The notes beneath the pieces were generated by a model. That model searched no databases. It was not told the origin of the DNA and worked only from the letters and a program-made list of their open reading frames with translations. Made by a program: the position numbers and the translations under genes. From NCBI GenBank assembly GCA_003550325.1, contig QKWP01000242.1:153354-217353 (forward strand): a DNA stretch of 64,000 bases, read 5' to 3'. This DNA comes from Gigaspora rosea. Its lineage: Eukaryota; Glomeromycota; Glomeromycetes; Diversisporales; Gigasporaceae. Positions 23,516-34,806 of this stretch are shown here, one piece after another (within the stretch, counting starts at the first letter, position 1; every line of letters starts with the position of its first letter).

Positions 23516-24365
23516 TGACGTGTTGGCTTGTGATATGTGTATGGTCGTTTCGTGGAGAGCGAAAGGATATTTTTTTAAAAAAAAGCAATATTCCATGATT
23601 TTACTGATGAAACTTTCTTGTGCGTGTTAAAAAAATTCTATACAAAATTTGGCTTCATATGCAGTTAGCTTGTTGATTACTTATGTAAATTTATGGTTTA
23701 ATAGCTAATCCACATTGTTATAATGGTGGCACGTGAATTTATGTTCATTACCCATACCAGATCTGGTGCCAATTCGACTAGCAACTGCTACAAAATGTGT
23801 GCCTTGTGATACGTGTTGGGTCGTTTCGTGAAGAACGAAAGGTCAGTAAAGGATATTTTTTTTAAAAAAAAAACAATATCCCATAATTTCACTAATGAAG
23901 TGTCTTAAAAAAATTCTATACAAAATTTGGCTTCATATGCAGTTAGCTTGTTGATTACTTATATAAATTTATGTTTAAATAGCTAATCCACATCGTTATC
24001 ATAGTGGCATGTGAATATACATTCATTACCTGTGCCAAATTCCATGCCAATTCAACCAGCAAACTGCTGCAAAATGTGAGCCTCGTGATATGTATTGGGT
24101 CATTTCGTAGAGAGTGAAAGGTCAGTAAAGAATATTTTTTTTTAAAAAAAACAATATCCCATGATTTCACTGATGAAGCTTCCTTTTATGTCTTAAAAAA
24201 ATTCTATACAAAATTTGGCTTCATATGCCGTTAGCTTGTTGATTACTTATGTTATTGTTTAATAGCTAATCCACATCGTTATCGTGTGGCACGTGAATTT
24301 ACATTCATTACTTGTGCCAAATCTTGTGTCGATTCGACTAGCAACTGCTGCAAAATGGGAGCCAT
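23516..24365. repeat. Three tandem ~280-bp units
   Basis: Unit starts are at about 23516, 23806 and 24084. Each starts near 'gtgttgg(g/c)t' and contains, in order, 'cgtttcgtg(a/g)aga(a/g)cgaaagg', a T-run then A-run, 'caatatcccat(a/g)atttcac', 'aattctatacaaaatttggc', 'ttcatatgcagttagcttgt' and 'agctaatccacat'. The middle of the 6.7-kb TIR element is a single copy of the same unit. Non-coding. Confidence 0.8.
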
Positions 24366-24371
24366 TTATAC

Positions 24372-24612
24372 ATATTAAAGCCGTATATTAGGGTTAGAAT
24401 AGGTTAGTAGCGAAGTTAGGGTTAGATAGTAGTACAAATTTGGGTTGGATAGGATGAGATTAGTATAAGAGCTGAAGGGGAGCTAAAGGAGTTGGGGTTA
24501 TGATTAGAGTAAGGGTTAGGGTTAGGGTTAGAGTAATATTAGGTAAAAGGGATGGGTTAGGGTAAGGGTAGTATGGGATTAGGGTTAGGCTAGTATTAAG
24601 TAAAAGGGTGGA
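24372..24612. repeat. Degenerate interstitial TTAGGG-like tract
   Basis: At least ten perfect or near-perfect TTAGGG words in one orientation (e.g. 'agggttagggttagggttag' near 24513), interleaved with 'ttagtattaagtaaaaggg'. The flanks are ordinary repeats, so this is an internal telomere-like tract and not a chromosome end. Smaller traces lie at 300-320, 22400 and 27000. Confidence 0.75.
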
Positions 24613-25354
24613 TTAATACATTTTAAAAGCGGGTTTGTATATTATGTAAATAAATATAAAATAAATATGTATTAATATGTAATATAAATAAAAATAAATT
24701 TTATTGGTCGATTTGGTCTTGTGTAATAGGGAAATTTCCCCTGGTTAAGATTAGCAATTCTCTAATATATAAACATAAAAAATAATTCTCTAAATTTGAA
24801 TTTTAATATAATATTAATTAAAATTTTATTAATTATAAATTTTATTAGCTTATTATATAAGTATATATTAAACTAAAAACTAGTAAATTTGTTCTTATTT
24901 ACTAGTTTTTAACCTAAAAACTAAATTAATAAAAGTTTTTTTTAAAATTTATAAAAATTTTATTTTATATATAAAATATTATTAAGAATATTTTTGTCTT
25001 ATAAATAAATTATAATTGCATAATGAAAAAAATAATAATAATTTAATAAATAAATAAATTTAATATTATTTAATAACTAAAAACTTGATTATAGAAAATA
25101 TTTAATATAAATATAAAAAATTAATATTTATAACTTAATATTATAATGTACTATTTTTTCAAAAAATAAGTTTAAAAAAAATTTAATAAAATAAATTATT
25201 ATATATAAAAAAATTTTTTACTTTCTATAGTAATATAGCTATGCCAGAATATATGAGATTACCTATACAAATTTCTATAATTTTCTAAATTTTACTAATT
25301 GATTCTAACTTTGTGATTTAGGTAAACATGTGCATATATTATAAATCCGAATAT
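24613..25354. other. Extremely AT-rich spacer; no gene seen
   Basis: Over 85% A/T with poly-A/T and 'aataaataaa' words. Nothing else is recognisable. Confidence 0.5.
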
Positions 25355-25530
25355 GTTCATGAACCTTGAACTGAACCTGAACTGAACTTTTTTTAAGTTC
25401 AGGTTTAGGTTCATGTTCAATAATTTTAAGACAGGTTTAGTTCAGTATTGAACTTTTAGAGCAGGTTCAGGTTCAGGTTCAGGTTCATTGAACCTGAACC
25501 TGAACCTCTATTGAACTGAACTGAACTTTG
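25355..25530. repeat. GGTTCA/TGAACC palindromic cluster
   Basis: Many copies of 'aggttc' and 'gaacct' in both orientations, including 'caggttcaggttcaggttc' followed by 'attgaacctgaacctgaacc'. It looks like the terminal or subterminal part of a DNA transposon, comparable with the GGGTC/GACCC cluster at 61.1 kb. No partner end found. Confidence 0.55.
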
Positions 25531-25539
25531 GATCTTTAC

Positions 25540-25815
25540 TAGACAATTCCAAATTTATAGAACCAGGCAACTCAATATTTACAGAACAGGGCAATTTATA
25601 ACTTGTAGGACCAGACAACCCATAGTTCACAGAACCAGACAACCCATAATTAGGAGTACCAGATAACCCATAATTAGAAGGACCAGACAACCCATAATTA
25701 GAAGAACCAGACAATTCATAGTTCACAAGACCAGACAATTCATAGTTCGTAGGACCAGACAATTAATAGTTCATAGGACCAGACAATTCATAGTTTACAG
25801 GACCAGATAACTCAA
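25540..25815. repeat. 30-bp coding-like minisatellite
   Basis: About nine copies of a 30-base unit with core 'ggaccagacaattcatagtt'. On the minus strand, 25508-25762 is open and reads as a decapeptide repeat (SGPxNYELSG). The frame is closed by TAA in the next repeat upstream, there is no plausible leader, and the array lies next to the GGTTCA cluster. A repeat protein cannot be excluded but is not supported. Confidence 0.75.
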
Positions 25816-26676
25816 ATTATTAATATCATGAATAGTTCTAAATACGAAACCAAGCACACCAGAAGAAAGACTTTCTATTTTAAAATTATAAAGCCAGAAA
25901 AGCTTTCTCTAAATCTAGTAGACATCACTTGTTTCCCTTTTTCCATCTTTAACTATATTGAAGATATAAAGAAATTCTGCTTAGTACCTAAGAAATCACT
26001 TAAGGCAAGCTATAATAGTGCCTTGGGATCTTTGTTTTTTTTTGAAATTCACAACACTTAATAACTAACAAAAATTTATAACATATGATGAAAGTAACAG
26101 GAGGCAAAAGATCTAACAAGAGACAGTGGTCAGTTGATTGTTGCAACCCTAAGAGGTTCGTTTAATATAAGTAAATGTTTGCCCTTACATTTGTTAGAAA
26201 TTAATAACAAATCACAGCTTACCTGCAAAGAAAGTTGCAAAGTTAATAATTGTTATCATAATTTGATTTCTGGATTTTACTACCATAGTGTCACGGGGTA
26301 TAAGGTCACTAGGCATTATGTAATTATAGTAAATTTATTTAACTTTAACAATTATTGGAATTTCCAATTATATTTTGTATCAGTTAGGTAAATCAAAAAG
26401 ATTAAGTCCAAAAAAATATAAAGCTAGTGAGAGGTTTTCCCTTACCTGGCACACGTGATCGTACTGGTCATGCATGGCGCAGCTATCTTATATGGTTAAA
26501 AGTTGCGTTTGTTTGTGTTGGAATCATATTCATAAATTCTATCATGATTTATTGTGAAATTTGCTATGAAACTTGCTATCATGACAAATTTTGTTTTGGA
26601 ATTAATCGAGTTTGAAAAATTGCAATTAATTGCCACTACACAATCAATTATTCGATATGCCTGGTCAAAACAAATC
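25816..26676. other. No supportable gene
   Basis: Several 60-85 codon open frames on the plus strand (25828-26061, 26134-26391, 26427-26615) have no recognisable domain. They could be exons of an unrecognised gene or chance. Confidence 0.35.
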
Positions 26677-26776
26677 ATTAATAATTCTGGTCAAATTTGC
26701 AGATCATTTGGCCAGATCTAGAACAAAACAACTTTAAATGTGGTCAAATGATCTGCAAGTTTGACCAGAATTATGA
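26677..26776. mobile_element. ~100-bp foldback MITE
   Basis: The left arm 'taattctggtcaaatttgca' plus 'gatcatttggcca' is nearly the exact complement of the right arm 'tggtcaaatgatctgcaagt' plus 'ttgaccagaatta', with a loop of ~25 bases. A related end ('aaatttgaccagaatta') occurs near 41648. Confidence 0.75.
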
Positions 26777-26942
26777 GCGATGGTTTTATTGATCATGTGA
26801 CGCAAATCGCCGTGTTTTGTTATTTGATTGAATAATTCATATGGGTGGATTTGACGCAAGTAAATCTCTATGTGACAATACAGTAATTTGATATAAAATT
26901 AAAGATTTTAATTGGATAGTTTCTCTGCTTTTTTTCCTTATT

Positions 26943-27195
26943 TAGGGGACGTCTAAAGCGGAGACAACTCATATTTAATAATTTTTTCAATTAACTTTAG
27001 GGTTAGGGTCGTTATATATTAGGGTTAGATTAGGTTTTAGCTATATATATATAAGCAAAATTGCCTTCCGACATTTTTGATTAACACATCAAGGTAGGTT
27101 TGCTTCTTTTTCATTTTTGCTTCGCCGAAGATCATCAAAATTCATAATTTGATTGGTGGTTAATCACATATTTGTCTCCACTTTGGACGACCCCT
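26943..27195. mobile_element. ~250-bp element with 24-bp TIRs
   Basis: The left end AGGGGACGTCTAAAGCGGAG is matched by the complement of the right end, AGGGGTCGTCCAAAGTGGAG. Both continue ACAA. It contains a short telomere-like stretch ('tttagggttagggtcg') and a 'tatatatata' run. No coding capacity. The target duplication is not obvious. Confidence 0.55.
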
Positions 27196-27204
27196 CGAAT
27201 TATC

Positions 27205-27317
27205 ACATCAATGGGGGAAATAATTTATCGGCTATAACCGGTTATTAACCGTATGACTGACGGCTTCGATCAACCTGCATTATAGGCCCGGGTCATGGTC
27301 TCGACCGAACCCATCCC
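27205..27317. mobile_element. One end of the 41.1-kb hAT-type element family
   Basis: 'aatttatcggctata' then 'cgaccgaacccatccctag' matches the right end of the complete element at 41138-41857. The partner end is absent, so this is a truncated copy. Confidence 0.55.
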
Positions 27318-28020
27318 TAGAATAAACGCGGCCAACACAAAATTATCATCTGGAGCTGCCCGATTCTGAATCGAGACAATACCTATCTGGGTACAATATA
27401 TATATATAACTTCGATTGTTTTTTTTGAAAAAAAAAACATCGATTATTTCTTTAAAGAAAAACAAACTTTATTTCATTAAAAATACTTCATTTCTATAAA
27501 AAAAATTTGATTATTTCTCGTTATATCGTGATTTGTTATTCTTTGCACAGATTAAATTTTAAAAAGCGATTACCTAACTGATTTTGGCAATGCTAGGTGC
27601 ATTATTATGATCTTAAATCTTTATTAAATTAATTTCGGTTCATGCTTAAAATAATTATCAAATGTAAAGAAAATTTTTAAAAAAACTCATGTAGATGTTT
27701 TGATTTTAAATTGTGCGGAATTAATGAATTTTTTGGATACGTTAGTGACGCTAGGCCAGTATTAAGCGTTAATGCAAGGCAATATTAATAGCACCTTATC
27801 GTGTGGAATACTAAGATTATTAGTCTAACCATACCAATCTAAAAATTTGTCAAAGTGCTGAATTTTAATTATACAGCTAAGTGCCGTGACAATGTTTCTG
27901 CGACAACTAAACTCAATTTCGTATATAATATGCGAAAATTTATTATTTTCAATAATAAGATAAAAAGTAAACAAGATAAGTTTGAGTTTCATGCACAAGG
28001 TATACCCATTCGATTAAAAA
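27318..28020. other. 3' flank of CRN locus C; no gene
   Basis: It matches the flank downstream of locus A in several blocks ('aaaataattatcaaat', 'gattttaaatt', 'cgacaactaaactcaatttc'). Nothing coding was found. Confidence 0.5.
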
Positions 28021-30040
28021 CTAATTAATCAGGTACTTCTTTTTCAATACATCCAACCAATACATATCATGTTCTTTCTTTAATTTCATCCCATCTTCGG
28101 CTCTCAAAGGCCAATTAATATCAGGATTCATGAAAGACGGATAGTATTCCACATTATCCGTGCCGGCCCAATCAAAATCTATCAAAATCCCATGATACGT
28201 TCCATTTTCATCTTTTATAACCAAAATGTTGGAATCACGGAGGTCTGCAAAAACAATATTTTTAGAATGTAAATGCGAGATAGCAACTCCAATGTCGTCA
28301 ATAATTTTTTTGTATTCAGAAATATCCAAATCATCGCAATCATATAGTTTCTGGCCATCAACGTATCCCATAATTATCATATAAAATCCATTAATCGTAT
28401 TTGAAACGAAGAACAATTCTGGCGCTTTTCCAATCTCATAGCACACTTTGTGCGCATAATCGTTGTATTTATGCGAAAATTTAACAATAATCTTTTGACC
28501 TTGTTTTGTCCCAGCCTTCCAAATAAGCTTGTGTGGATCATTAAAAAGCTTTTCTTTGTAGATAAAATCTCCAACATAAGGGAAAAATCGTTGAGAATCT
28601 ACAGTTTTTAATATAGAATTCGATAATGATTTATAATATTTCGTCAGATCGTTACATCCTATATGCAAAGCCATGAAGAGCCGTGCTATTTTCTCCAAGT
28701 GAGTTCGATCATTAATAAAGATAAGAGGTTCAAAGGCCGTTAAGGGTTCGATAAGTGGTTTTTCAACATAAACGGCACCCAATATGCATATCCAAGGTCC
28801 AGCCAAGCCTATAATGAAGCATGGCATATTGCATCCTGTGAGCATTTGTTCATACTTCTTTTGAGCGTAAAACTTTGCATAGAAAGCGGCTGCTTGAGTA
28901 GTTGGATCGCATTTACCCGTACCAATTTCATTTTTAATCTCAATAAGAAGGTATAAAACAGTGAAGGAATGTACTTTTAAATATAAACACCCATCGTTTG
29001 AAGTTTCATCAAGTACGAGCATTTTTGCATCTTCGTTAAATTATTCTCTAAGTCTTTCATGAAACTATTCCCGACGAAATCTCTCACCCGAGTAAAAATC
29101 TGCCATCGTTTTAATGCAATTGAGAGTCCATTGATAATGATCTTTATCCATATGCAGATCTTCATCGTTAAAGTTTGTTTTGAAATGTGAAAAGGCAAAA
29201 TTATATAACATCAATGGTATGCCGATGCAATTAGAAGGGCGGTAAATAAGAAACTCTTGTTCATGGGTATGATATTCATGCAAATTATTAATGAGAGCAA
29301 TAGATGATGGGGAAGGAAATTTCCGAATTTTCTTTACGTTTCTACTCTGTTCTGTAAAATTTACAGTAAATATGTTAATACGATAATTTTGCATAAACAA
29401 ATATATAACCAACACAGGCCTTCTTCATGGTTGTCACCCGAATATTGTCGCTTAGAAGATTCTATATAAAAAGCGATGCGATGTTTTAAAAGTAAGATAG
29501 TAGTATAGTTGAAACATCCGATATACAACACAGAAGAAATTAACAGCTTGAGTCAATTAATTTATTATGACCCACCAGTGGAAACGGCTTGTTCTACGAT
29601 AATGTTAATTTATTTTTTGATTGATATTTGAAGTTAGGAAGCAGAAAATAAAGCTCAAGTAATCGTTCTGAATTATTGAAAACAGCACAAACAATAATGG
29701 CTTGGCTCACCATAATAGGAACTCCGATGACAACACGAACGTTTTTTCCTTTGAGATTAAAAAAAGTTTCTTTTACCGTATTTGCCGAATTTATCAATTC
29801 ATTTTCTTCACTTAAAATATCATTAATAGTACTAATTGCGCTAAAATCTACATTGATATGCCATAGAATGAGTTGAAACGAAGCAAAACTATCAAATTGT
29901 GGACTTCTTTTTTCCTTGATTAATTCCTTGAGATCTGAAAGATCATTATCCATTCCGATTATAATATCGAAAACATTCATATATTCTTTATCGAAACACC
30001 AAAGAGTGGCGGGTGTACCAACAAGTTCAACAGTCGACAT
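28021..30040 (-). pseudogene. CRN-kinase locus C: two nonsense codons and a broken splice phase
   Basis: Exon 1 (29711-30040) is an intact Crinkler N-terminal domain from MSTVELVGTPATLWCFDKEY to VRVVIGVP. It is 330 bases against 331 in locus B. The ATG|GTGAGC donor therefore leaves phase 0, whereas the acceptor (exon 2 from 29351) needs phase 1. Joined as is, translation stops after a few codons. Independently, the kinase exon has TAG at 29065-29067 and TAA at 29041-29043, where locus A has GAG and TTA in the same frame. The rest (28021-29022) is open: EIKNEIGTGKCDPTTQAA, VKF, IIMGYVDG, IVFADLRDSNILV, LIDFDWAG and the EHDMYWLDVLKK tail. An in-frame deletion removes the ~6 residues before VGDF. 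It closely resembles A, which suggests recent inactivation. Confidence 0.88.
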
Positions 30041-30429
30041 AATTGAGCTATTTTGCTGACAAATTTTTTGCAGATATTTAATCAGTCCCAAATGCCCCGA
30101 TTTTGTAGATCATTACACAATTGATTTTTTTCGGGGCCGCATAATGCCAGGTACATCACGAGATTACCCGTTATGTAACATGGATCCGAACATAACAAAG
30201 CGAGAGACAGACAAAAACACGAAAAATATAAAAAACGACTATCCAAACCGGTTTTGGTCCACTAAATAAACGTGTTGGAAATGCGATTTTGCTTTATATA
30301 AATTACTTTTACTATCTTTCATCTAACCATAACTGTCACAGGACATGTCCTTCCATGATGAGCTTATTAGTAAATTTTCTGTAGCATACATCAGCAGACT
30401 TTTTATTTAACTGCTTCGATTATTAATAG
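30041..30429. other. 5' flank of CRN locus C
   Basis: A short inverted pair 'gccccga...tcggggc' lies at 30093-30137. Otherwise AT-rich. No gene. Confidence 0.35.
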
Positions 30430-32169
30430 CAAATTCCAACTTATTTTCGAAGTACACAACTTATTTGAACTCCTCACTTTAACACAAAAATCAAGTTTTA
30501 TTGGTTACTTAATACCTTCAAATTAATTAAGTTGGAGTTATTGAGCATGTTGACGGATTTACAGAATTAGACCCAAAATTTCATATAATTTTATAAGTTA
30601 ATCACCTTATCTCTAAGATATATAACATTTGCGTGATTGGCTAATTGATGTAGATCTAAACGTGATTATTAACCATTAAAAATTCTTTCAATACGCGAAA
30701 TACGCGAAAAAATGAACAAAATCAAAGCAATTTTAATTCTAAAGTAATTTTATTCTATTTTCAACCATTAGATTTGATTGAAACGCGTTACATCTAACAT
30801 GTTACTGTTCTATAGTCTATACTACTGTAATTAAATCACACCATCGTATTTATTAAACTACATATTAAAGACAATTTCTTTTTTGTTTGATATATAATAA
30901 GTAACTGCGTGACGTTGTCACGCAAAACCATGAACGAAAAGTGGATTTTCAGCGAGTTACAGGTTAAACCAGTTTTGCATAAGTTTTTTTTTTTTTTTTT
31001 TGCGATACAGTAGATCAAAGCCCCATAGAGTATGTACAAATATAGAAATACATTCAGAAGTCACAATGATAGATTAACCAATCAGATACAAAAGAGACAC
31101 AGCATTTTAAATGCCTGTAAACCATACACTACGTACTTCCTGGTATACGTATATGTGTCGTAGTTTGGGTAAAATAAATTATATTAAAGTATTTATATTG
31201 TGTAGCCTGTTGAATAAAATGTATACTGTACAAATTTATCTATAAATTCATATGTGAAATAACTTTTTGAAAATCCGATCAAATATGATGTTTTGATTAA
31301 TTAGTTTATTGAACACCCTAATCCTACAGTAACTTTGGCTGTAGTTGATTGTACGTTTTTTATGATTTAGAAAGCTGCATCATTCTTAGCATAACGAGTT
31401 GGCAATAAAATATATTTAAGATTTCAATAAATAAATACTTTTTTTTGTTTCTTTAAAAAAAAAAAAAAAAGAATATTATTATTCTGCTTTTGAATAATTA
31501 TGATTTTCGGCTACTATGTGTTTGATTAACTTATATCTTCTCATAGATGATGTTATTGTCAATAAATTTATATTAATAGCTAATATTGATATGCATACAG
31601 AACACTGTATTCAAATCTCACACTTAAGTCATGAATAAAACTAAGTTATATTGCTCTTCAAGCCAGTATGACGATAAACAATGTAAAAGGATTCTTTTAT
31701 AAACTACATGATATTATTTCTTTGACAAGCATGAGAAAAAAATATAATCTGTAAATACTATTTGTCATAAAAAAGCTGAAAATTTTAAAAATTTTAATAC
31801 AATACTTTCAAACTTTTTTGGATACTGTTTTTTTTTTTAATATTATAATTAGGCTAAAATTGAATGTTAGTTTTGATAATGAAATAGTATAGTAAATTTT
31901 GATAAGATTTGTATTTTTAAATCGAGACACTTGTTTACAGTTCCAACCGTTTCTATATTCAATCACGACAATAACAAATTTATTTTTTCCAGTTTTATAA
32001 TTTTAATTTTCAGCATATCCGATATGGCTTCTGACAATATTAATACTGATTATATATTAAACCAATTCAGTTTAAAAAAATCTAATTTAAATAATTAAAT
32101 TATTTCAGTCTGAATAAATCATTGAATATTATTTTATTATGTGCACTTTTAATCGTAAAGCAATAACTT
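30430..32169. repeat. Downstream flank of BTB unit I
   Basis: Non-coding. It contains a T-run and A-run tract near 31440-31470 that is also present, with variable length, at 36640, 47750 and 52590. Phrases such as 'gacgataaacaatgtaaaag' are nearly invariant among units. The small open frame at 30836-31039 is not conserved. Confidence 0.6.
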
Positions 32170-33679
32170 TCATTTAAAATTTTTATAAATATTTCCAAAT
32201 GAAAGATTGATAGATATATAGATTCGCGAATGATCAGAACTGAATCCCCAATTTAGCTCTAAATCAGAAAATTTTTTAACTAAATGATCTCTAATATGTA
32301 TTTGCATATTATTTAAAGTGTGATACGTGTAAAGGCCCCCAAATTTAGGTAAACAATGAATTCGAAAACTTTCTTCGTGATAACGTCTATTATCTGACTG
32401 AAATATACGAGTCTCACCACCACGTCTAATTTCAATTCCAATATAATTTCTATGATAATTACAACAATAAATAATCAATTCTTCAAAAGCCAAAATAAGG
32501 GAATTAATATTATTTCTAATAGTTTCTAAAGCTGATGAACAAAATAATGTCGATTTATTAAAAGGAATTTGAAAGTAATTATACTCTTCTTCAAGTTGTT
32601 TATAAGTAACTTTTCTAGATTCATAGGGAAATGTAATCTTTCCAGTTCGATAAAACTCCATAATATAATAAAATGCTTCACTATTACGATCAAAAAAATA
32701 TTCGTTTCCATTAATTGGATGACGCATGCTTTTATTTCGATCTTGGAACATCGTTCCAAGTAAAGTTTCTGGTTGTGCTGTGAGTATTGATTGAAAGGTT
32801 TCATACTAGATATAATAATAATAATAATAATAAATGCATATATGCATAAAAAGTAATTAAAAAATCTTTTTATACTTTATATACTTTTTTGCCACCGATA
32901 TTTAAAATAATCTTTTCTTCTGATAAGTTGATTGGGTCTGGAATAAACGTGATGTGAGATTGAACGCTCCCAGATTCTAATAGTTTTTCAACTGGAGAAG
33001 AAATACTGATATTGATCTCTAAGAACCAACGACAATAATTTTTATCATACTTTTGTAGACATTTCCACTTTAGGTTTAATTCAGAAAACGTTTCAACTAA
33101 ATGCTTTTCAATCTGTTCTCTCATATTAGTCAAGATAACATATTCTTTATCGTCGTCTGGTAGATTTTTATCACCAAATGATAAAGAAATTATGTTGTTA
33201 AAGCTTACGTAATTACTAATGATTAATTGTTCAAGTCTTGAAATGTATTGATCAATTGCATTTTTAGCAATTTGAGATTCTAATGAAGAAAATAATTTCG
33301 ATTTGTTAATTTGAAAATAATCAAGTTCTTCTTTAAGGTGTCGATAAGTGATTTTGGTCCGTGATATTCATCCCATATAGGCATAGTAGGGAATAAAAGC
33401 TTTCCAGTTCGATAAAACTCCATTATATAGTGAAATACTTCACCATTACGGTTAAAACAATATTCATTTCCATTAACCGAATTTTTAATGCATTCATTTT
33501 GATCTTGAAACATTATTCCAAGTAATGTTTCCGGCTGAGATGTGAGTGTTGACCTAAAAGTTTCATACTGCATATAAAAAAAGTACAGAATATAAGTAAA
33601 AAAATAACTTAACATTTACTATTACGTATTATTATACCTTTATGCCTCCAATATTTAATATAATCTTTTCTTCCGGCAT
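32170..33679 (-). pseudogene. Double-BTB gene copy 1, frameshift in exon 2
   Basis: The three-exon layout matches the intact copies. Exon 1 is 33638-33679 (MPEEKIILNIGGIK). Exon 2 is 32885-33567, with first BTB YETFRSTLTSQPETLLGIMF...GEVFHYIMEFYRTGKLLFP and its C-terminal domain. Exon 3 is 32170-32805, with second BTB YETFQSILTAQPETLLGTMF and C-terminal domain ending IYKNFK. Exons 1 and 3 are open. Exon 2 is 683 bases, one short of a codon multiple. The loss lies near 33355, where GTQITYRHL of the sister copy at 40 kb becomes GPKSLIDTL. The frame recovers only if the lost base is restored, so this copy is probably inactive unless the base is an assembly error. Confidence 0.82.
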
Positions 33680-34806
33680 GTTAAGTGGGATTTGGGATAC
33701 GATATCAAAATGTGAAACAAATATATCATTGTACGGTACGTACTTTTAACCTTTTTCCCTTTTGTGCAACTATAAACGGTTGTACCCATATTCATACACT
33801 CTTATGTGTGATTACAATAATGAAAATTTAATTAGAATTATTTCTACTCGATTTGGATCTTTTTATTTTTGGAAAAGTTGTTTCTCATAACTTTATAATA
33901 TCATTACTATTTTTAATAATTCACATACTTATTTAATAATGTTTTTAAATTACGTTTTGTGAAGTTTTTACTGCTCAGAATACAGTTTTTTTTCTTTACC
34001 AGATATGAATATATACCTCCTTTCTATTTATTAATAAACATAATTAGTTTTGAATACAATATATAATTAAATACGGATATTAAGTTATAAATGTGTGTGC
34101 CCCATACGACTTTGTTTTTATCGAGAAAACGTTATTTAACTTCTGCATGCACTAAATAATCGATATTCAATATAAAGGAAATAGGCATTACGATCATGAA
34201 CTTTAAAGTATTTTCGATAAATGTATAAAACGGTTATACGTACATTCAGCAATGGAATTTTTAGTTTAACACTAGATAGCATTCCATCCCAGAAGGATTG
34301 TGTACCATTCAGAGTGTATGGTTTCCTGCCATCTTACATTTGATTGGGTGTCACAAAATCTATGATTTCGCGTTAATGCGCTGTGCGGGTGTAAAACACT
34401 GCTAATGTACATACATGAACATACCGTCAAATAATAATTGACATACATACGGGAGTTCAAATTTTATACCGATTAAAACGTACTGGGAAATCAGAATCCG
34501 TTAAATTTTTTATGTGTAACCTAGTGAACTATTAAGTTGAGTTACACTGATTGATCATCACGAGAACCTATAATTCTCACTTTTTATTGGATGTTTCAGA
34601 CATACATTGAATAGACTTTTGATCAACAGAGATTGTCCTCGCTACGCTCGGCTAAAATACGTATGATAAAGTATTATTCAATATAGATGAATTTTTTTTT
34701 AAAAAAGTTTTGTTTAAATTTTAAATTTTTTCTTTTCAAATGCTTAATTAGCATTCTTTTCTTTTTTCGCCAAACCTTTGAAAAAATTGTTGACAATTAT
34801 GTGAAT
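33680..34806. repeat. Upstream flank of BTB unit I
   Basis: It begins with the conserved promoter-proximal block ('gtacggtacgtac', 33734-33748) and continues through 'ttacaataatgaaaa', 'ttaccagatatgaatata' and 'tttatcgagaaaacgttatt'. The small open frame 34272-34460 is not conserved in the copy at 41 kb. Non-coding. Confidence 0.6.

Noticed and set aside
24372-24612. True chromosome end
   Set aside because: The TTAGGG words are degenerate and flanked by ordinary sequence for tens of kilobases on both sides.
32526-33133. Alternative frames within BTB exon 3 and plus-strand frames such as 32569-32763
   Set aside because: They recur in every copy only because they shadow the conserved BTB exon; codon content is not protein-like.
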